DNA of 12,045 bases, taken from NCBI GenBank assembly GCA_018813975.1, contig JAHJAQ010000094.1, forward strand, positions 1 to 12,045, in the 5' to 3' direction. The position numbers and the translations under genes are program-made. Within the stretch, counting starts at the first letter, position 1. Every line of letters starts with the position of its first letter. This DNA is from Microcaldota archaeon. Its GTDB lineage: Archaea; Iainarchaeota; Iainarchaeia; Iainarchaeales; JAGVWC01. The notes under the pieces were generated by a model that worked only from the letters and a program-made list of their open reading frames with translations, was not told the DNA's origin and did no database searches. Shown here piece by piece: positions 1 to 5,850 of the stretch.

Positions 1-1
1 A

Positions 2-88
2 GAAGCACCGCTTGCCGCCGCCTCCCAAAAAGTACTAGAACGGGTTTGGAATAATAAATCGGACGACATTTGGGAAACCTATTTGTGA
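2..88 (+). CDS. Antitoxin of a MazF/PemK-type module, C-terminal part only
   Basis: An open frame enters from the left edge and ends at TGA 86-88; 28 residues are visible. The tail, ending VWNNKSDDIWETYL, has the acidic, Trp-containing 'W-(D/N)-N-x-x-(D/E)-D-x-W/Y' pattern common at the C-termini of small antitoxins encoded just upstream of MazF/PemK toxins, where this part wraps the toxin. The toxin gene follows immediately: its in-frame GTG at 85-87 overlaps this stop, and its likely ATG is 5 nt past the stop. The DNA-binding N-terminus lies outside the window, so the antitoxin class (MazE, DUF2281-like or other) cannot be told. Identification rests on the short tail and the neighbour. Confidence 0.6.
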   Translation, partial: EAPLAAASQKVLERVWNNKSDDIWETYL

Positions 89-93
89 ATACC

Positions 94-420
94 ATGAACC
101 AATTAAGTGTTGTTTTAGTTCGTTTTCCTTTTACCAATCAAATAGACTATAAAATCCGGCCAGCACTCATTATTTCCAACAATCGTTTTAACAATCAGCA
201 CCCGTTTTCTTGGGTTTTACCAATCACTACCCAAGAAACTAAAAGAGAATTTGAGATTAACATTCCTTCTACTGAATTCACCAGAGAATTAAAGGCAAAA
301 AGCTTTATTCTCACGGACAAAATAATGTCAATGGAAAAACACTTGTTTTTAAAAGAAATTGGAAAAATAACACCAAAACTGTTTGAAAGAGTGAAGGCTC
401 AGCTCACCAAAAACTTGTAA
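94..420 (+). CDS. MazF/PemK-family toxin (endoribonuclease)
   Basis: This is a 108-residue protein of the size usual for the MazF/PemK/CcdB-fold family, which typically cleaves mRNA at short sequences and is held inactive by the upstream antitoxin. Family landmarks are visible in order: the first beta strand VVLVRFPFT (about residues 5-13), the hallmark KIRPALIISN (about 19-28) with the conserved Arg-Pro, the PITT strand (about 44-47), and the late SFILTDKIMSMEK block, which corresponds to the usual 'S-x-x-x-x-D-Q-I-R-x-x-D/E-K' element. ATG 94 is chosen because it places VVLV at the family's normal distance from the N-terminus. GTG 85, which would give a 4-bp overlap with the antitoxin, and TTG 70 are in frame and cannot be excluded. 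The gene ends 2 bp before the convergent Nudix gene. Ribonuclease activity is inferred from the family. Confidence 0.82.
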   Translation: MNQLSVVLVRFPFTNQIDYKIRPALIISNNRFNNQHPFSWVLPITTQETKREFEINIPSTEFTRELKAKSFILTDKIMSMEKHLFLKEIGKITPKLFERVKAQLTKNL

Positions 421-422
421 GA

Positions 423-920
423 CTATAATTCTCCCGCTTTTTTCAAAAAAGCAAGGTCTCGTTTTACAATAAACCGGCCGTCATAGGTTTTTGGAATATC
501 TTTTTTCAATTGTTTTATTGCATTTTCTAAAGAAAACCATTTCAGTTCGAAGCCGTCTTCGAGTTCATCCGGTTCAAAATGAGACTGACCAATGGAAACA
601 ACCTCTGCCAAAAAACAATGCGAAGTTTGCAAAATTCCCAAATGGCTCCGGTGCTCTACAATAATACCAATTTCAGACAAAACCTTTGCAGTACAACCTG
701 TTTCTTCCAACAATTCTCGTTCAAGACCCTGCAAAATTGTTTCACCCTTGTCAACACCCCCACCAGGGAGTTTATGATAGCCCTGCTTAGTTACACGAAG
801 CAAAGCAATTTTGTCTTTCTTAAAAAGAACCGCTCGAGCAGCAGTTCTTTCCACCCATTTTTCGACGGGTTTTTGTTCCCAGCCAACCGCCAAATCATCC
901 AAAGACAAAATAGTATTCAT
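423..920 (-). CDS. Nudix hydrolase (distal gene of a pair)
   Basis: The 165-residue protein contains a complete Nudix box at about residues 54-76: G, five residues, E60, seven residues, then RELLEETGC. The final aliphatic position is Cys. Nudix enzymes use the box glutamates to bind Mg2+ and hydrolyse nucleoside diphosphates linked to another group. The N-terminal ~25 residues (Trp-rich, VGWEQKPVEKW) precede the first core strand, and LPGGGVDKGE resembles NTP or nucleotide-sugar pyrophosphatases of MutT type; the substrate cannot be read from sequence. Its ATG overlaps the TGA of the upstream Nudix gene by 4 bp, so the two are probably translationally coupled. It converges on the toxin gene with 2 bp between the stops. 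Its last six residues, KKAGEL, are identical to those of its upstream neighbour. Confidence 0.88.
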   Translation of the reverse strand: MNTILSLDDLAVGWEQKPVEKWVERTAARAVLFKKDKIALLRVTKQGYHKLPGGGVDKGETILQGLERELLEETGCTAKVLSEIGIIVEHRSHLGILQTSHCFLAEVVSIGQSHFEPDELEDGFELKWFSLENAIKQLKKDIPKTYDGRFIVKRDLAFLKKAGEL

Positions 921-1375
921 AATTCTCCCGCCTTTTTCAAATCCGCGAGAATATCCGCGTGGTCAAAACACAGTTTTGGAATTTCTTGTAACGCAAAAAC
1001 CCGGGCGTTTTTGGCATCACTGCCCCTTTTTATTTTTCCGCTCGCAGAACAAATAAAAACCGTTGAAATCGTATGAATGCGCGGGTCACGCTTGGGTTGA
1101 GAATACGTATGAAATTGTTTTTCGATTTTTATTTTCAAACCGGTTTCTTCTATTGCTTCTCGGGCCACCGCTGTTTCCAATGATTCGCCTTGTTCTACAA
1201 AACCGCCTGGAAAAGCCCAACCATAGGGCGGAAATTTTCGTTCCACCAAAACAAGGCCCTTAAATTTCCCGTTCTCGGAATACTTGATAACCGCGTCCAC
1301 TGTCGGAAAAGGATACTTGTTTTTCAAAACACGATTTAAAGTCCAATTAAAAATTTCTTTCAAAACCGATGCCAT
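917..1375 (-). CDS. Nudix hydrolase, ADP-ribose pyrophosphatase-like (first gene of pair)
   Basis: From ATG 1375 the protein is 152 residues. Segments match the archaeal ADP-ribose pyrophosphatase-like Nudix pattern: YPFPTVDAVI as the opening strand, GLVLVERKFPPYGWAFPGG, a full Nudix box at about residues 58-80 ending REAIEETGL, then YSQPKRDPRIHTISTVF, the strand pair usual in this subgroup. Activity on ADP-ribose or a related nucleoside diphosphate sugar is inferred. An in-frame ATG at 1417 would add 14 hydrophobic residues (MTHSFLLRFWLEFS). I prefer 1375, because homologues normally start only some 20 residues before the YPFPTVD strand. The gene overlaps the next Nudix gene by 4 bp and is divergent from the gene starting at 1486, with 110 bp between them. 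Confidence 0.87.
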   Translation of the reverse strand: MASVLKEIFNWTLNRVLKNKYPFPTVDAVIKYSENGKFKGLVLVERKFPPYGWAFPGGFVEQGESLETAVAREAIEETGLKIKIEKQFHTYSQPKRDPRIHTISTVFICSASGKIKRGSDAKNARVFALQEIPKLCFDHADILADLKKAGEL

Positions 1376-1450
1376 GGAAAACTCTAGCCAAAACCGCAAT
1401 AAAAAACTATGGGTCACCCAATAGACAATTTAAAAGCTTCAATTTACACC

Positions 1451-1465
1451 GAACACTTAAATGTA
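1451..1465 (+). promoter_or_regulatory. BRE/TATA-like promoter for the gene at 1486
   Basis: The sequence GAACACTTAAATGTA has a purine-rich BRE-like start and an A/T TATA element (TTAAAT) centred near 1459. That lies about 27 bp before the ATG at 1486, the archaeal spacing expected for a leaderless or nearly leaderless transcript. It resembles the promoter at 3502-3516. It sits in the 110-bp gap between divergent genes; no equally clear element was found for the minus-strand Nudix pair. Confidence 0.5.
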
Positions 1466-1485
1466 CGATGGCGTTCTCTTTTATA

Positions 1486-2049
1486 ATGCCAAAAAAAGTA
1501 ACCAAAAAGCCAGCCCAGTCTCCAACCTATGGCTCTCCAATTGAGAAAACTATTGCTACTTGGCCCAATGTTTCAAGGAAAGAAATGCACTGGGCACAAG
1601 GAACAGATAAAAAACTGGTTGCTGACGCTACTCAACGAGCGAAAAATCAAGTATTTGTCATGGCTCCAAAACTAGGGACAAGACGAGTAATACACACACA
1701 CCGAGCAGGCAAACTAGAAACCACTCCCTCAGTGGAGGATATTGTAGAATTCTTTTCTAATTGTTGCCGAGATAAAAGTTTTGTTTCCACGGTTGTTTAT
1801 ATTGTAAACAAACACCGTCAAATTAAAGGAATACTTTTCTTAAAACGCTCAAGAAACTTTGATGTGCAAAAAGCCCGTGCATTCATTGAACCAATCCAAC
1901 AAGCATTAAAGGTAGATCCAAATAGACAAATCCCACATAAAAAAACTCTAGCCGACGCCAAACGTTTTGGTATACTAATCAAAGTGGTTCCACACCCAGA
2001 CCACCGATACGACCCGGTAAATGAAATGTTGATAAAAATAAAAAAATAG
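1486..2049 (+). CDS. Uncharacterised protein with degenerate JAMM/JAB-like signature
   Basis: I do not recognise this 187-residue protein with confidence. It begins with a basic, Pro-rich tail (MPKKVTKKPAQSP). A later block reads VIHTHRAGKL...TTPSVEDIVEF, giving H70, H72, P81-S82 and D85. This recalls the JAMM metal site (H-x-H, spacer, P-S-x-x-D) of RadC/JAB/MPN proteins, but the spacer is two residues longer than the usual seven and the Pro after the second His is Arg. Following strands (STVVYIVNKHRQIKGILFLKR, about 101-121) also fit an MPN-like sheet. ATG 1486 is preferred over the frame's earlier ATGs (1369, 1468) because a TATA element lies 27 bp upstream of it. If JAMM is right, it would be an isopeptidase or metallo-hydrolase; otherwise function is unknown. 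ATA makes up about a third of its Ile codons, unlike the housekeeping genes further right. Confidence 0.6.
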   Translation: MPKKVTKKPAQSPTYGSPIEKTIATWPNVSRKEMHWAQGTDKKLVADATQRAKNQVFVMAPKLGTRRVIHTHRAGKLETTPSVEDIVEFFSNCCRDKSFVSTVVYIVNKHRQIKGILFLKRSRNFDVQKARAFIEPIQQALKVDPNRQIPHKKTLADAKRFGILIKVVPHPDHRYDPVNEMLIKIKK

Positions 2050-2110
2050 CAGATGTAGCTGAAAAACAGCGATTACCCTATTTTTTAACCTTTTGTAAGA
2101 GAATTATAAA

Positions 2111-2182
2111 ATGAGCAAAATTGTTTCCATCAATCCATTCACGGAAGAAGTGATCAAAGAAATCCCAGAAACGCCAATATAA
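2111..2182 (+). pseudogene. 5' end of the aldehyde dehydrogenase gene, cut off by in-frame TAA
   Basis: From ATG 2111 the frame reads MSKIVSINPFTEEVIKEIP, then ETPI, then TAA at 2180-2182. It continues in the same frame as QIPEMVKKARE, the start of the long aldehyde dehydrogenase frame. The N-terminal block is the standard ALDH opening ('I-x-N-P-x-T/x-E-x-I...V/I-P'). A Glu would fit where the stop falls, so a single G-to-T change (GAA to TAA) explains it. The frame on both sides is intact, which points to a recent lesion, a restart at ATG 2195, or a sequencing or assembly error. TATA-like AT-rich DNA (about 2085-2097) lies upstream of ATG 2111, suggesting that this was the original start. 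Confidence 0.75.
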
Positions 2183-2194
2183 CAAATACCTGAA

Positions 2195-3466
2195 ATGGTG
2201 AAAAAAGCAAGAGAAACCCTTCCAACCTGGAGTGAAATGAAATTAGAGAACAGAATTGAAATAATGAAAAAACTAGTACTGCTTTTAGAACAAAACAAAC
2301 CACTTCTTGCCAAAACAATTCACGAAGAAGTCGGAAAGCCCTTTCGAAAAGCCGAAATCGAAGTAGAAGATTCAATTAAGGAAACAAAATTTTTCTTAGA
2401 AAACGTTCCAATAGCCCTCAAAGAAGCAGTACTAAAAGAAAAAGATGTTTTATGCTTTGAACCCATAGGTGTTGTTACCGCTATAACCCCCTGGAATTTT
2501 CCACTAGAAATGCTTGTTGTTTCTGTTATACCCGCCCTACTCGCAGGAAACACGGTATTACTCAAACCATCCGAGCACAGCACTTTAGTTGCAATAGAAT
2601 TCTTTAATCTACTCGAACAATTGGAAGGCTTACCAAAAAACACAATCCAATTGATTGTGGGTGGAAAAGAAACCGGAAAAGCACTGGTTGAACAGGATAT
2701 AGACCTGGTTTATTTTACAGGCAGTTTAAGAGCTGGAAAGCAAATTATGCGAGATAGCGCCGAAAAACTACACAAAATTATTTTAGAACTAGGCGGAAAA
2801 GACCCGAGCATTGTTCTCAAAGACGCGGATTTGGAAACAACCGCCAAAGGAATAGTAAAAGGCGCTACATCCAATACAGGACAGGTTTGCTGTTCCATTG
2901 AACGAGTTTACATTCAAAAAGAAATCTTTGAATCATTAACACAAAAAATAGTGGAAGAAGCCAAAAAAGTTTCCATAGACCACGGAGACAACAAAAATGC
3001 AGACATTGGCCCCCTAATAAGAGCCTTCCAATTAAAGACTGTTCAAGAACACATAAAAGATGCAGAACAAAAAGGCGCGCACATTTTAACCGGAGGAAAA
3101 AGACTAGAAGGAAAAGGATATTTCTTTCCACCCACAGTAATAACAAACATAACAGAAGAAATGCTGGTTTTGAAAGAAGAAACATTCGGCCCGGTAATTC
3201 CGCTTATTCCGTTTGAAACCATTGAAGAAGTCATTCAAAAAGCCAATGATTCCAAGTACGGATTAACCGCTAGCATTTGGACTAAAGACCAAAAAAAAGC
3301 CCGGGAAATCGCTCGAAAAATAGTGACTGGAACCGTTGTGATTAATGACTGGGGCGGTTACAAAATGGGTTGTCCTTGGGGCGGTGCAAAACAATCCGGC
3401 ATTGGCAGGGGAAACCATATCGAAGGCATTCGCGCACTTACCAACCAAAAACACTTGGCGTTATAA
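2195..3466 (+). CDS. NAD(P)+-dependent aldehyde dehydrogenase, 5'-truncated frame
   Basis: The 423-residue frame encodes an ALDH-superfamily enzyme, which oxidises an aldehyde to the acid with NAD(P)+. All core elements are present: ITPWNFP with the oxyanion Asn101, LKPSE with Lys124 for cofactor binding, FTGSLRAG (174-181), the general base Glu198 in LELGGKDPS, the nucleophile Cys232 in TGQVCCSIERV, and EETFGP (328-333), followed by the C-terminal GGAKQSGIGRG segment. The original gene probably began at ATG 2111 but is interrupted by TAA 2180-2182; starting at ATG 2195 loses 28 codons (23 read before the stop, the stop, and QIPE). That costs the first strand region but no catalytic residue. 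No clear ribosome binding site precedes 2195. FTGSLRAG has Leu where Thr is common. The substrate is not assignable; the pattern resembles succinate-semialdehyde or lactaldehyde dehydrogenase relatives. ATA is used for 15 of about 41 Ile codons, suggesting a history different from the glyS operon. Confidence 0.85.
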   Translation: MVKKARETLPTWSEMKLENRIEIMKKLVLLLEQNKPLLAKTIHEEVGKPFRKAEIEVEDSIKETKFFLENVPIALKEAVLKEKDVLCFEPIGVVTAITPWNFPLEMLVVSVIPALLAGNTVLLKPSEHSTLVAIEFFNLLEQLEGLPKNTIQLIVGGKETGKALVEQDIDLVYFTGSLRAGKQIMRDSAEKLHKIILELGGKDPSIVLKDADLETTAKGIVKGATSNTGQVCCSIERVYIQKEIFESLTQKIVEEAKKVSIDHGDNKNADIGPLIRAFQLKTVQEHIKDAEQKGAHILTGGKRLEGKGYFFPPTVITNITEEMLVLKEETFGPVIPLIPFETIEEVIQKANDSKYGLTASIWTKDQKKAREIARKIVTGTVVINDWGGYKMGCPWGGAKQSGIGRGNHIEGIRALTNQKHLAL

Positions 3467-3484
3467 TCCAAACCCAAAAAACCC

Positions 3485-3494
3485 TATTTTTTTC
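3485..3494 (+). terminator. Possible oligo-T terminator after the aldehyde dehydrogenase gene
   Basis: A run of seven T (3487-3493) lies about 20 bp past the aldehyde dehydrogenase stop and just before the next promoter. Archaeal RNA polymerase often terminates at T-runs without a hairpin. No stem-loop is seen here, so this is a weak call from position and composition. Confidence 0.35.
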
Positions 3495-3501
3495 AGGCAA
3501 A

Positions 3502-3516
3502 CGAAACATTTAAATA
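3502..3516 (+). promoter_or_regulatory. BRE/TATA promoter of the membrane-protein/XRE module
   Basis: CGAAACATTTAAATA is a textbook archaeal arrangement: BRE-like CGAAAC followed by the TATA box TTTAAATA, centred near 3512. Transcription would begin about 25 bp downstream, near 3538, inside the palindromes at 3521-3560. The first gene has a preferred ATG at 3591, giving a leader of about 50 nt. Confidence 0.65.
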
Positions 3517-3520
3517 CGAG

Positions 3521-3560
3521 ATGTTAGATAAATATAACATTGTGTTGGATATTTCCAACA
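3521..3560 (+). promoter_or_regulatory. Two adjacent palindromes, candidate operators
   Basis: Two inverted repeats lie back to back between the TATA box and the first gene. The first (3521-3540) has arms ATGTTA and TAACAT around an 8-bp centre. The second (3543-3560), TGTTGGATATTTCCAACA, has perfect 7-bp arms around TATT. Both left halves share TGTT(A/G)GATA and both right halves end in AACA. Their centres are about 21 bp apart, two helical turns, so two dimers could bind the same DNA face. They cover the expected transcription start, as expected for a repressor site. The XRE regulator encoded at the end of this module is the obvious candidate ligand; that pairing is inferred. Confidence 0.55.
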
Positions 3561-3590
3561 AAAAGTGATTTTTGGATAACAAGTGATGGT

Positions 3591-4007
3591 ATGAAAGACC
3601 TGCTCAGAATTGTGATTGGATTTTGTGTGGTTGCCGCGGTATTAGGAACCTTGTGCGTGTATGCATTGCACGCCGCGCCCATAGAATTCGGGGAAATACT
3701 GCTCATAGCGGTTATACTCATTATTGTAGTGGGAGCCGCAGCCATTGTATGGCAACGAACCAAGGACGCCAAAAAAGGCCTGCCAACCGAAGATGAACGC
3801 TCTCTAAAAACAGCTTACAAAGCAGGATACTATGCATTTATTGTTGCCATCTGGAGTGCGGTAGGAGTAAACTGGATAGACATTTTTATAACAGAAGAAT
3901 TGGGGGGAACCGCTTTAACCTTGAGCCAGGGAACCGGGGTTGTTGTATTGCTCTCCGGACTGGTTTTTATCATTGGATATCTTTGGTTGAATAAAAGAAC
4001 AAGCTAA
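3591..4007 (+). CDS. Four-helix membrane protein, DUF2178-like
   Basis: The 138-residue protein has four hydrophobic helices: about 5-26, 34-54, 80-98 and 113-133. The cytoplasmic-looking linker between helices 2 and 3 contains KKGLPTEDERSLKTAYKAGYYAF. The 'G-x-P-x-x-D-E-R-S...K-A-G-Y-Y-A' element is typical of archaeal DUF2178-like membrane proteins, which are often encoded beside a small XRE regulator; their function is unknown. ATG 3591 is chosen because GTGATGG just before it resembles a ribosome binding site. A TTG at 3540 in the same frame would start on the predicted transcription start but encode a non-membrane extension running through the palindromes. The gene is first of three closely spaced genes, the next starting 13 nt after its stop. 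Confidence 0.72.
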   Translation: MKDLLRIVIGFCVVAAVLGTLCVYALHAAPIEFGEILLIAVILIIVVGAAAIVWQRTKDAKKGLPTEDERSLKTAYKAGYYAFIVAIWSAVGVNWIDIFITEELGGTALTLSQGTGVVVLLSGLVFIIGYLWLNKRTS

Positions 4008-4020
4008 AAAGGGAAAAAAA

Positions 4021-4416
4021 ATGGAAAAAAACAAAAAACCAAAAAAAATTGCTTTTCGCGTTACAGCCATTATTGCATTCATTGTTATTTTGATGGGCAT
4101 GGTGTTGGCATCAGGCATTAGCGAAGCCAGTGTTTCAGTTGCTAGCGCCATTATTTTAGTGCTTTTGGTTAGCATTTTTTTGCGTTACAAGTTTCCGGAA
4201 CGCTATCAAAAAGACGAAAGAACCAAAAAACTAGGAGCTTATGCGTTGGCTGCTTCCTGGATGATATCATTTATACTGGCAGGCACCTTATTTTGGGCAC
4301 TAGACGCAAAAGTAATTGTGCTTTCAGGAACCCAAAGCGCGGGCCTTATTTTTGCAGTCATGGCTTTTACCATGATTATTTTTCAAGGATATTTTTTGCA
4401 CAAAGGGGATGCGTAA
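4021..4416 (+). CDS. Second four-helix membrane protein, related to its upstream neighbour
   Basis: This is a 131-residue protein with a lysine-rich N-terminus and four hydrophobic segments (about 12-32, 36-54, 72-92, 103-124). As in the preceding gene, a short polar linker with the DER motif (YQKDERTKKLGAYALAASW) separates helices 2 and 3, so the two are likely diverged paralogues that might pair in the membrane. An AAAGGGA ribosome-binding-like stretch precedes the ATG. Helix content and the DER motif are seen directly; a shared complex is inferred from co-orientation and short gaps (13 nt before, 12 nt after). No catalytic motif is visible and the function is unknown. Confidence 0.7.
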   Translation: MEKNKKPKKIAFRVTAIIAFIVILMGMVLASGISEASVSVASAIILVLLVSIFLRYKFPERYQKDERTKKLGAYALAASWMISFILAGTLFWALDAKVIVLSGTQSAGLIFAVMAFTMIIFQGYFLHKGDA

Positions 4417-4428
4417 TGGGGTTAAGAA

Positions 4429-4623
4429 ATGAAAACACGGATCAAAGAATTGCGGGCAAGATATAACCTCACGCAAGAAGACCTTGCCAAAAAGGTTGGT
4501 GTGAGAAGAGAAACCATTGTCTTCTTGGAAAAAGGAAAGTACAATCCTTCTCTAAAACTAGCCCGCGCTGTTGCCAAAGCCCTCCAAACCAGCATAGACG
4601 AACTATTTCTTTTTGACGAATAG
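4429..4623 (+). CDS. Small XRE-family helix-turn-helix regulator
   Basis: The 64-residue protein is essentially one HTH_3/XRE domain of the short YgzD-like type. Helix 2 and the recognition helix lie in LTQEDLAKKVGVRRETIVFLE (about 14-34), followed by the usual KYNPSLKLARAVAKAL and ending IDELFLFDE. Such proteins bind DNA as dimers and have no sensor domain, so signal input, if any, would come from partners, possibly the two membrane proteins encoded immediately upstream. It is the last gene of the three-gene module. The paired palindromes in the module's promoter (3521-3560) suggest that it represses its own operon. DNA binding is well supported by the fold; targets and signal are inferred. 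Confidence 0.88.
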   Translation: MKTRIKELRARYNLTQEDLAKKVGVRRETIVFLEKGKYNPSLKLARAVAKALQTSIDELFLFDE

Positions 4624-4635
4624 TTTACCAAAGGC

Positions 4636-4644
4636 TATTTAAAA
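4636..4644 (+). promoter_or_regulatory. TATA box for the coiled-coil gene
   Basis: TATTTAAAA lies about 12 bp past the XRE stop. A start about 26 bp downstream would fall near 4666, inside the inverted repeat at 4649-4672 and a few bases before TTG 4675. This helps choose the start of the next gene. Confidence 0.45.
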
Positions 4645-4648
4645 TCCA

Positions 4649-4672
4649 AAAACCCCTATATATTGGGGTTTT
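4649..4672 (+). repeat. Perfect 8-bp inverted repeat at the start of the coiled-coil gene
   Basis: The arms AAAACCCC (4649-4656) and GGGGTTTT (4665-4672) are exact complements around the loop TATATATT. It could terminate transcription of the XRE module (stem plus T-run), bind a regulator, or, if transcribed, sequester the TTG start region of the following gene. Its overlap with the predicted transcription start makes a pure terminator role uncertain. Confidence 0.6.
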
Positions 4673-4674
4673 GT

Positions 4675-5796
4675 TTGAATCGCATTGAAAAAAGTGCTGT
4701 AGAAGTGCAAAAAAAATGCGGAGAACTAGCAGGCATGCTAAAAGACCAGCAATGGCCCAGCTTAGACAAAAAAGGATTTGAACTAGCCGCTGGAAATGCC
4801 CTTGGAAACCTAAAACAAATTCAAAAAGACTTGAGCCAGCTTGAAAAATTCTTGGCATTTGAAACCATGGAAACCGAAAAAGACGTAAAACAAAAAAACA
4901 GTGAACTGGTTGGATTGGTTAAACTATTGCAAAAAAACATGGAACTGGAACAAAAAAAATCCACGAGCAAATTGGCTGATTTTGATTTTTTACCAGAAGA
5001 CAAAAAATACAATGAAAACTTTTCTGCGTTACAACACCAAACCGCAACCACCTTGCTCCAAACGAATTATGCCATGGAAAAACTATTGTTAGAAAGTAAA
5101 AAAGACGATTTTGCACCCACAAACGAAAAAAGCACTTCCAAAAGCCTCATAGAATTGTTAAAAACAAGAGAAGACGAAATTCAAGCACTCAAAAAAAATT
5201 ATTCTCAGGCCAGAAGAGACTCTTTAATGGGCAGTGCTGCTATTGAAGGAGTCGCGGATATTGAAGCAGACCTCCAACAAACCAACCAAAAAATTGCGGT
5301 TCACCAGCACCGATTAGAAGAAAGCCTGAAATACCACGGTCAAAACACGGAAAAAATGTTTCAAAGCGCAGGTCAATTACGGAATGAAACCAGTGCCCTG
5401 CAACAATTGCTTTGGAATCATTTTCAAAAATCACAAGAATTGGTAACCCAGCTCAAAAAAGAAAGGGATTTTGCACGACAACTGGCCTTGGATACTGAAA
5501 TGGAAACCCTTGGATTAAGAAGCCAGTACTCACACGAATTATTGGGATTACAAGAAAAAATCGCGCACGCACGCAACCAGCACAAACGAGAGTTTGAGGT
5601 TCGATTGGAAAAACTAGAAAAAGAATTAGACCACAAAAGCCAAATGGTTGCTCATTTTAGGGAAACCGCCAGTAACCAATCCAAAACAATTCATGCTTTG
5701 GAAGAAAAAAACAAGCACTATCGCTTATTATTTGATACCCGTGAAAAACACGAAAAAATCAAAAAACACTTAAAATCCAAAAAACGCTTGGAGTAA
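4675..5796 (+). CDS. Long coiled-coil protein of unknown function
   Basis: This frame of about 373 residues is not recognised. Nearly the whole protein is Glu/Lys/Gln/Leu-rich with heptad-like spacing, especially the first ~140 residues and from about 150 to the end; no signal peptide or membrane helix is seen. A short less helical break occurs around residues 130-145 (DDFAPTNEKSTSKS). The last third (LEKLEKELDHKSQMVAHF... to KKHLKSKKRLE) is strongly charged and ends in a basic tail. No P-loop or SMC hinge is present, so it is not a complete SMC/Rad50 protein; a structural or scaffold role is a guess. There is no ATG near the beginning: TTG 4675 fits the TATA box, TTG 4663 is possible, and the first ATG is at 4735. 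Codon use resembles the following membrane-protein gene, 54 bp downstream, with which it may be co-transcribed. Confidence 0.68.
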   Translation: MNRIEKSAVEVQKKCGELAGMLKDQQWPSLDKKGFELAAGNALGNLKQIQKDLSQLEKFLAFETMETEKDVKQKNSELVGLVKLLQKNMELEQKKSTSKLADFDFLPEDKKYNENFSALQHQTATTLLQTNYAMEKLLLESKKDDFAPTNEKSTSKSLIELLKTREDEIQALKKNYSQARRDSLMGSAAIEGVADIEADLQQTNQKIAVHQHRLEESLKYHGQNTEKMFQSAGQLRNETSALQQLLWNHFQKSQELVTQLKKERDFARQLALDTEMETLGLRSQYSHELLGLQEKIAHARNQHKREFEVRLEKLEKELDHKSQMVAHFRETASNQSKTIHALEEKNKHYRLLFDTREKHEKIKKHLKSKKRLE

Positions 5797-5850
5797 AAGG
5801 GAAAAAATAAAAAGGGAAAACGCCCTTCTCATAAAAGGATTGAATAAACC

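Noticed and set aside
579..1076. Plus-strand open frames across the Nudix pair
   Set aside because: Both Nudix genes have complete Nudix boxes on the minus strand. The plus-strand translations show no motifs.
2180..2182. Read-through or recoding of TAA as an amino acid
   Set aside because: TAA is not used for selenocysteine or pyrrolysine, and TAA ends several other genes here in the normal way. A point mutation or sequence error is simpler.
3540..3590. Leaderless TTG start at 3540 for the first membrane protein
   Set aside because: It would place coding sequence through the paired palindromes and add a polar extension not expected for this family. ATG 3591 has a ribosome-binding-like sequence.
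5812..5827. Short inverted repeat AAGGG/CCCTT before the surface-protein gene
   Set aside because: Only 5 bp of stem in purine-rich DNA with repeated AAAGGG strings; it could easily arise by chance.
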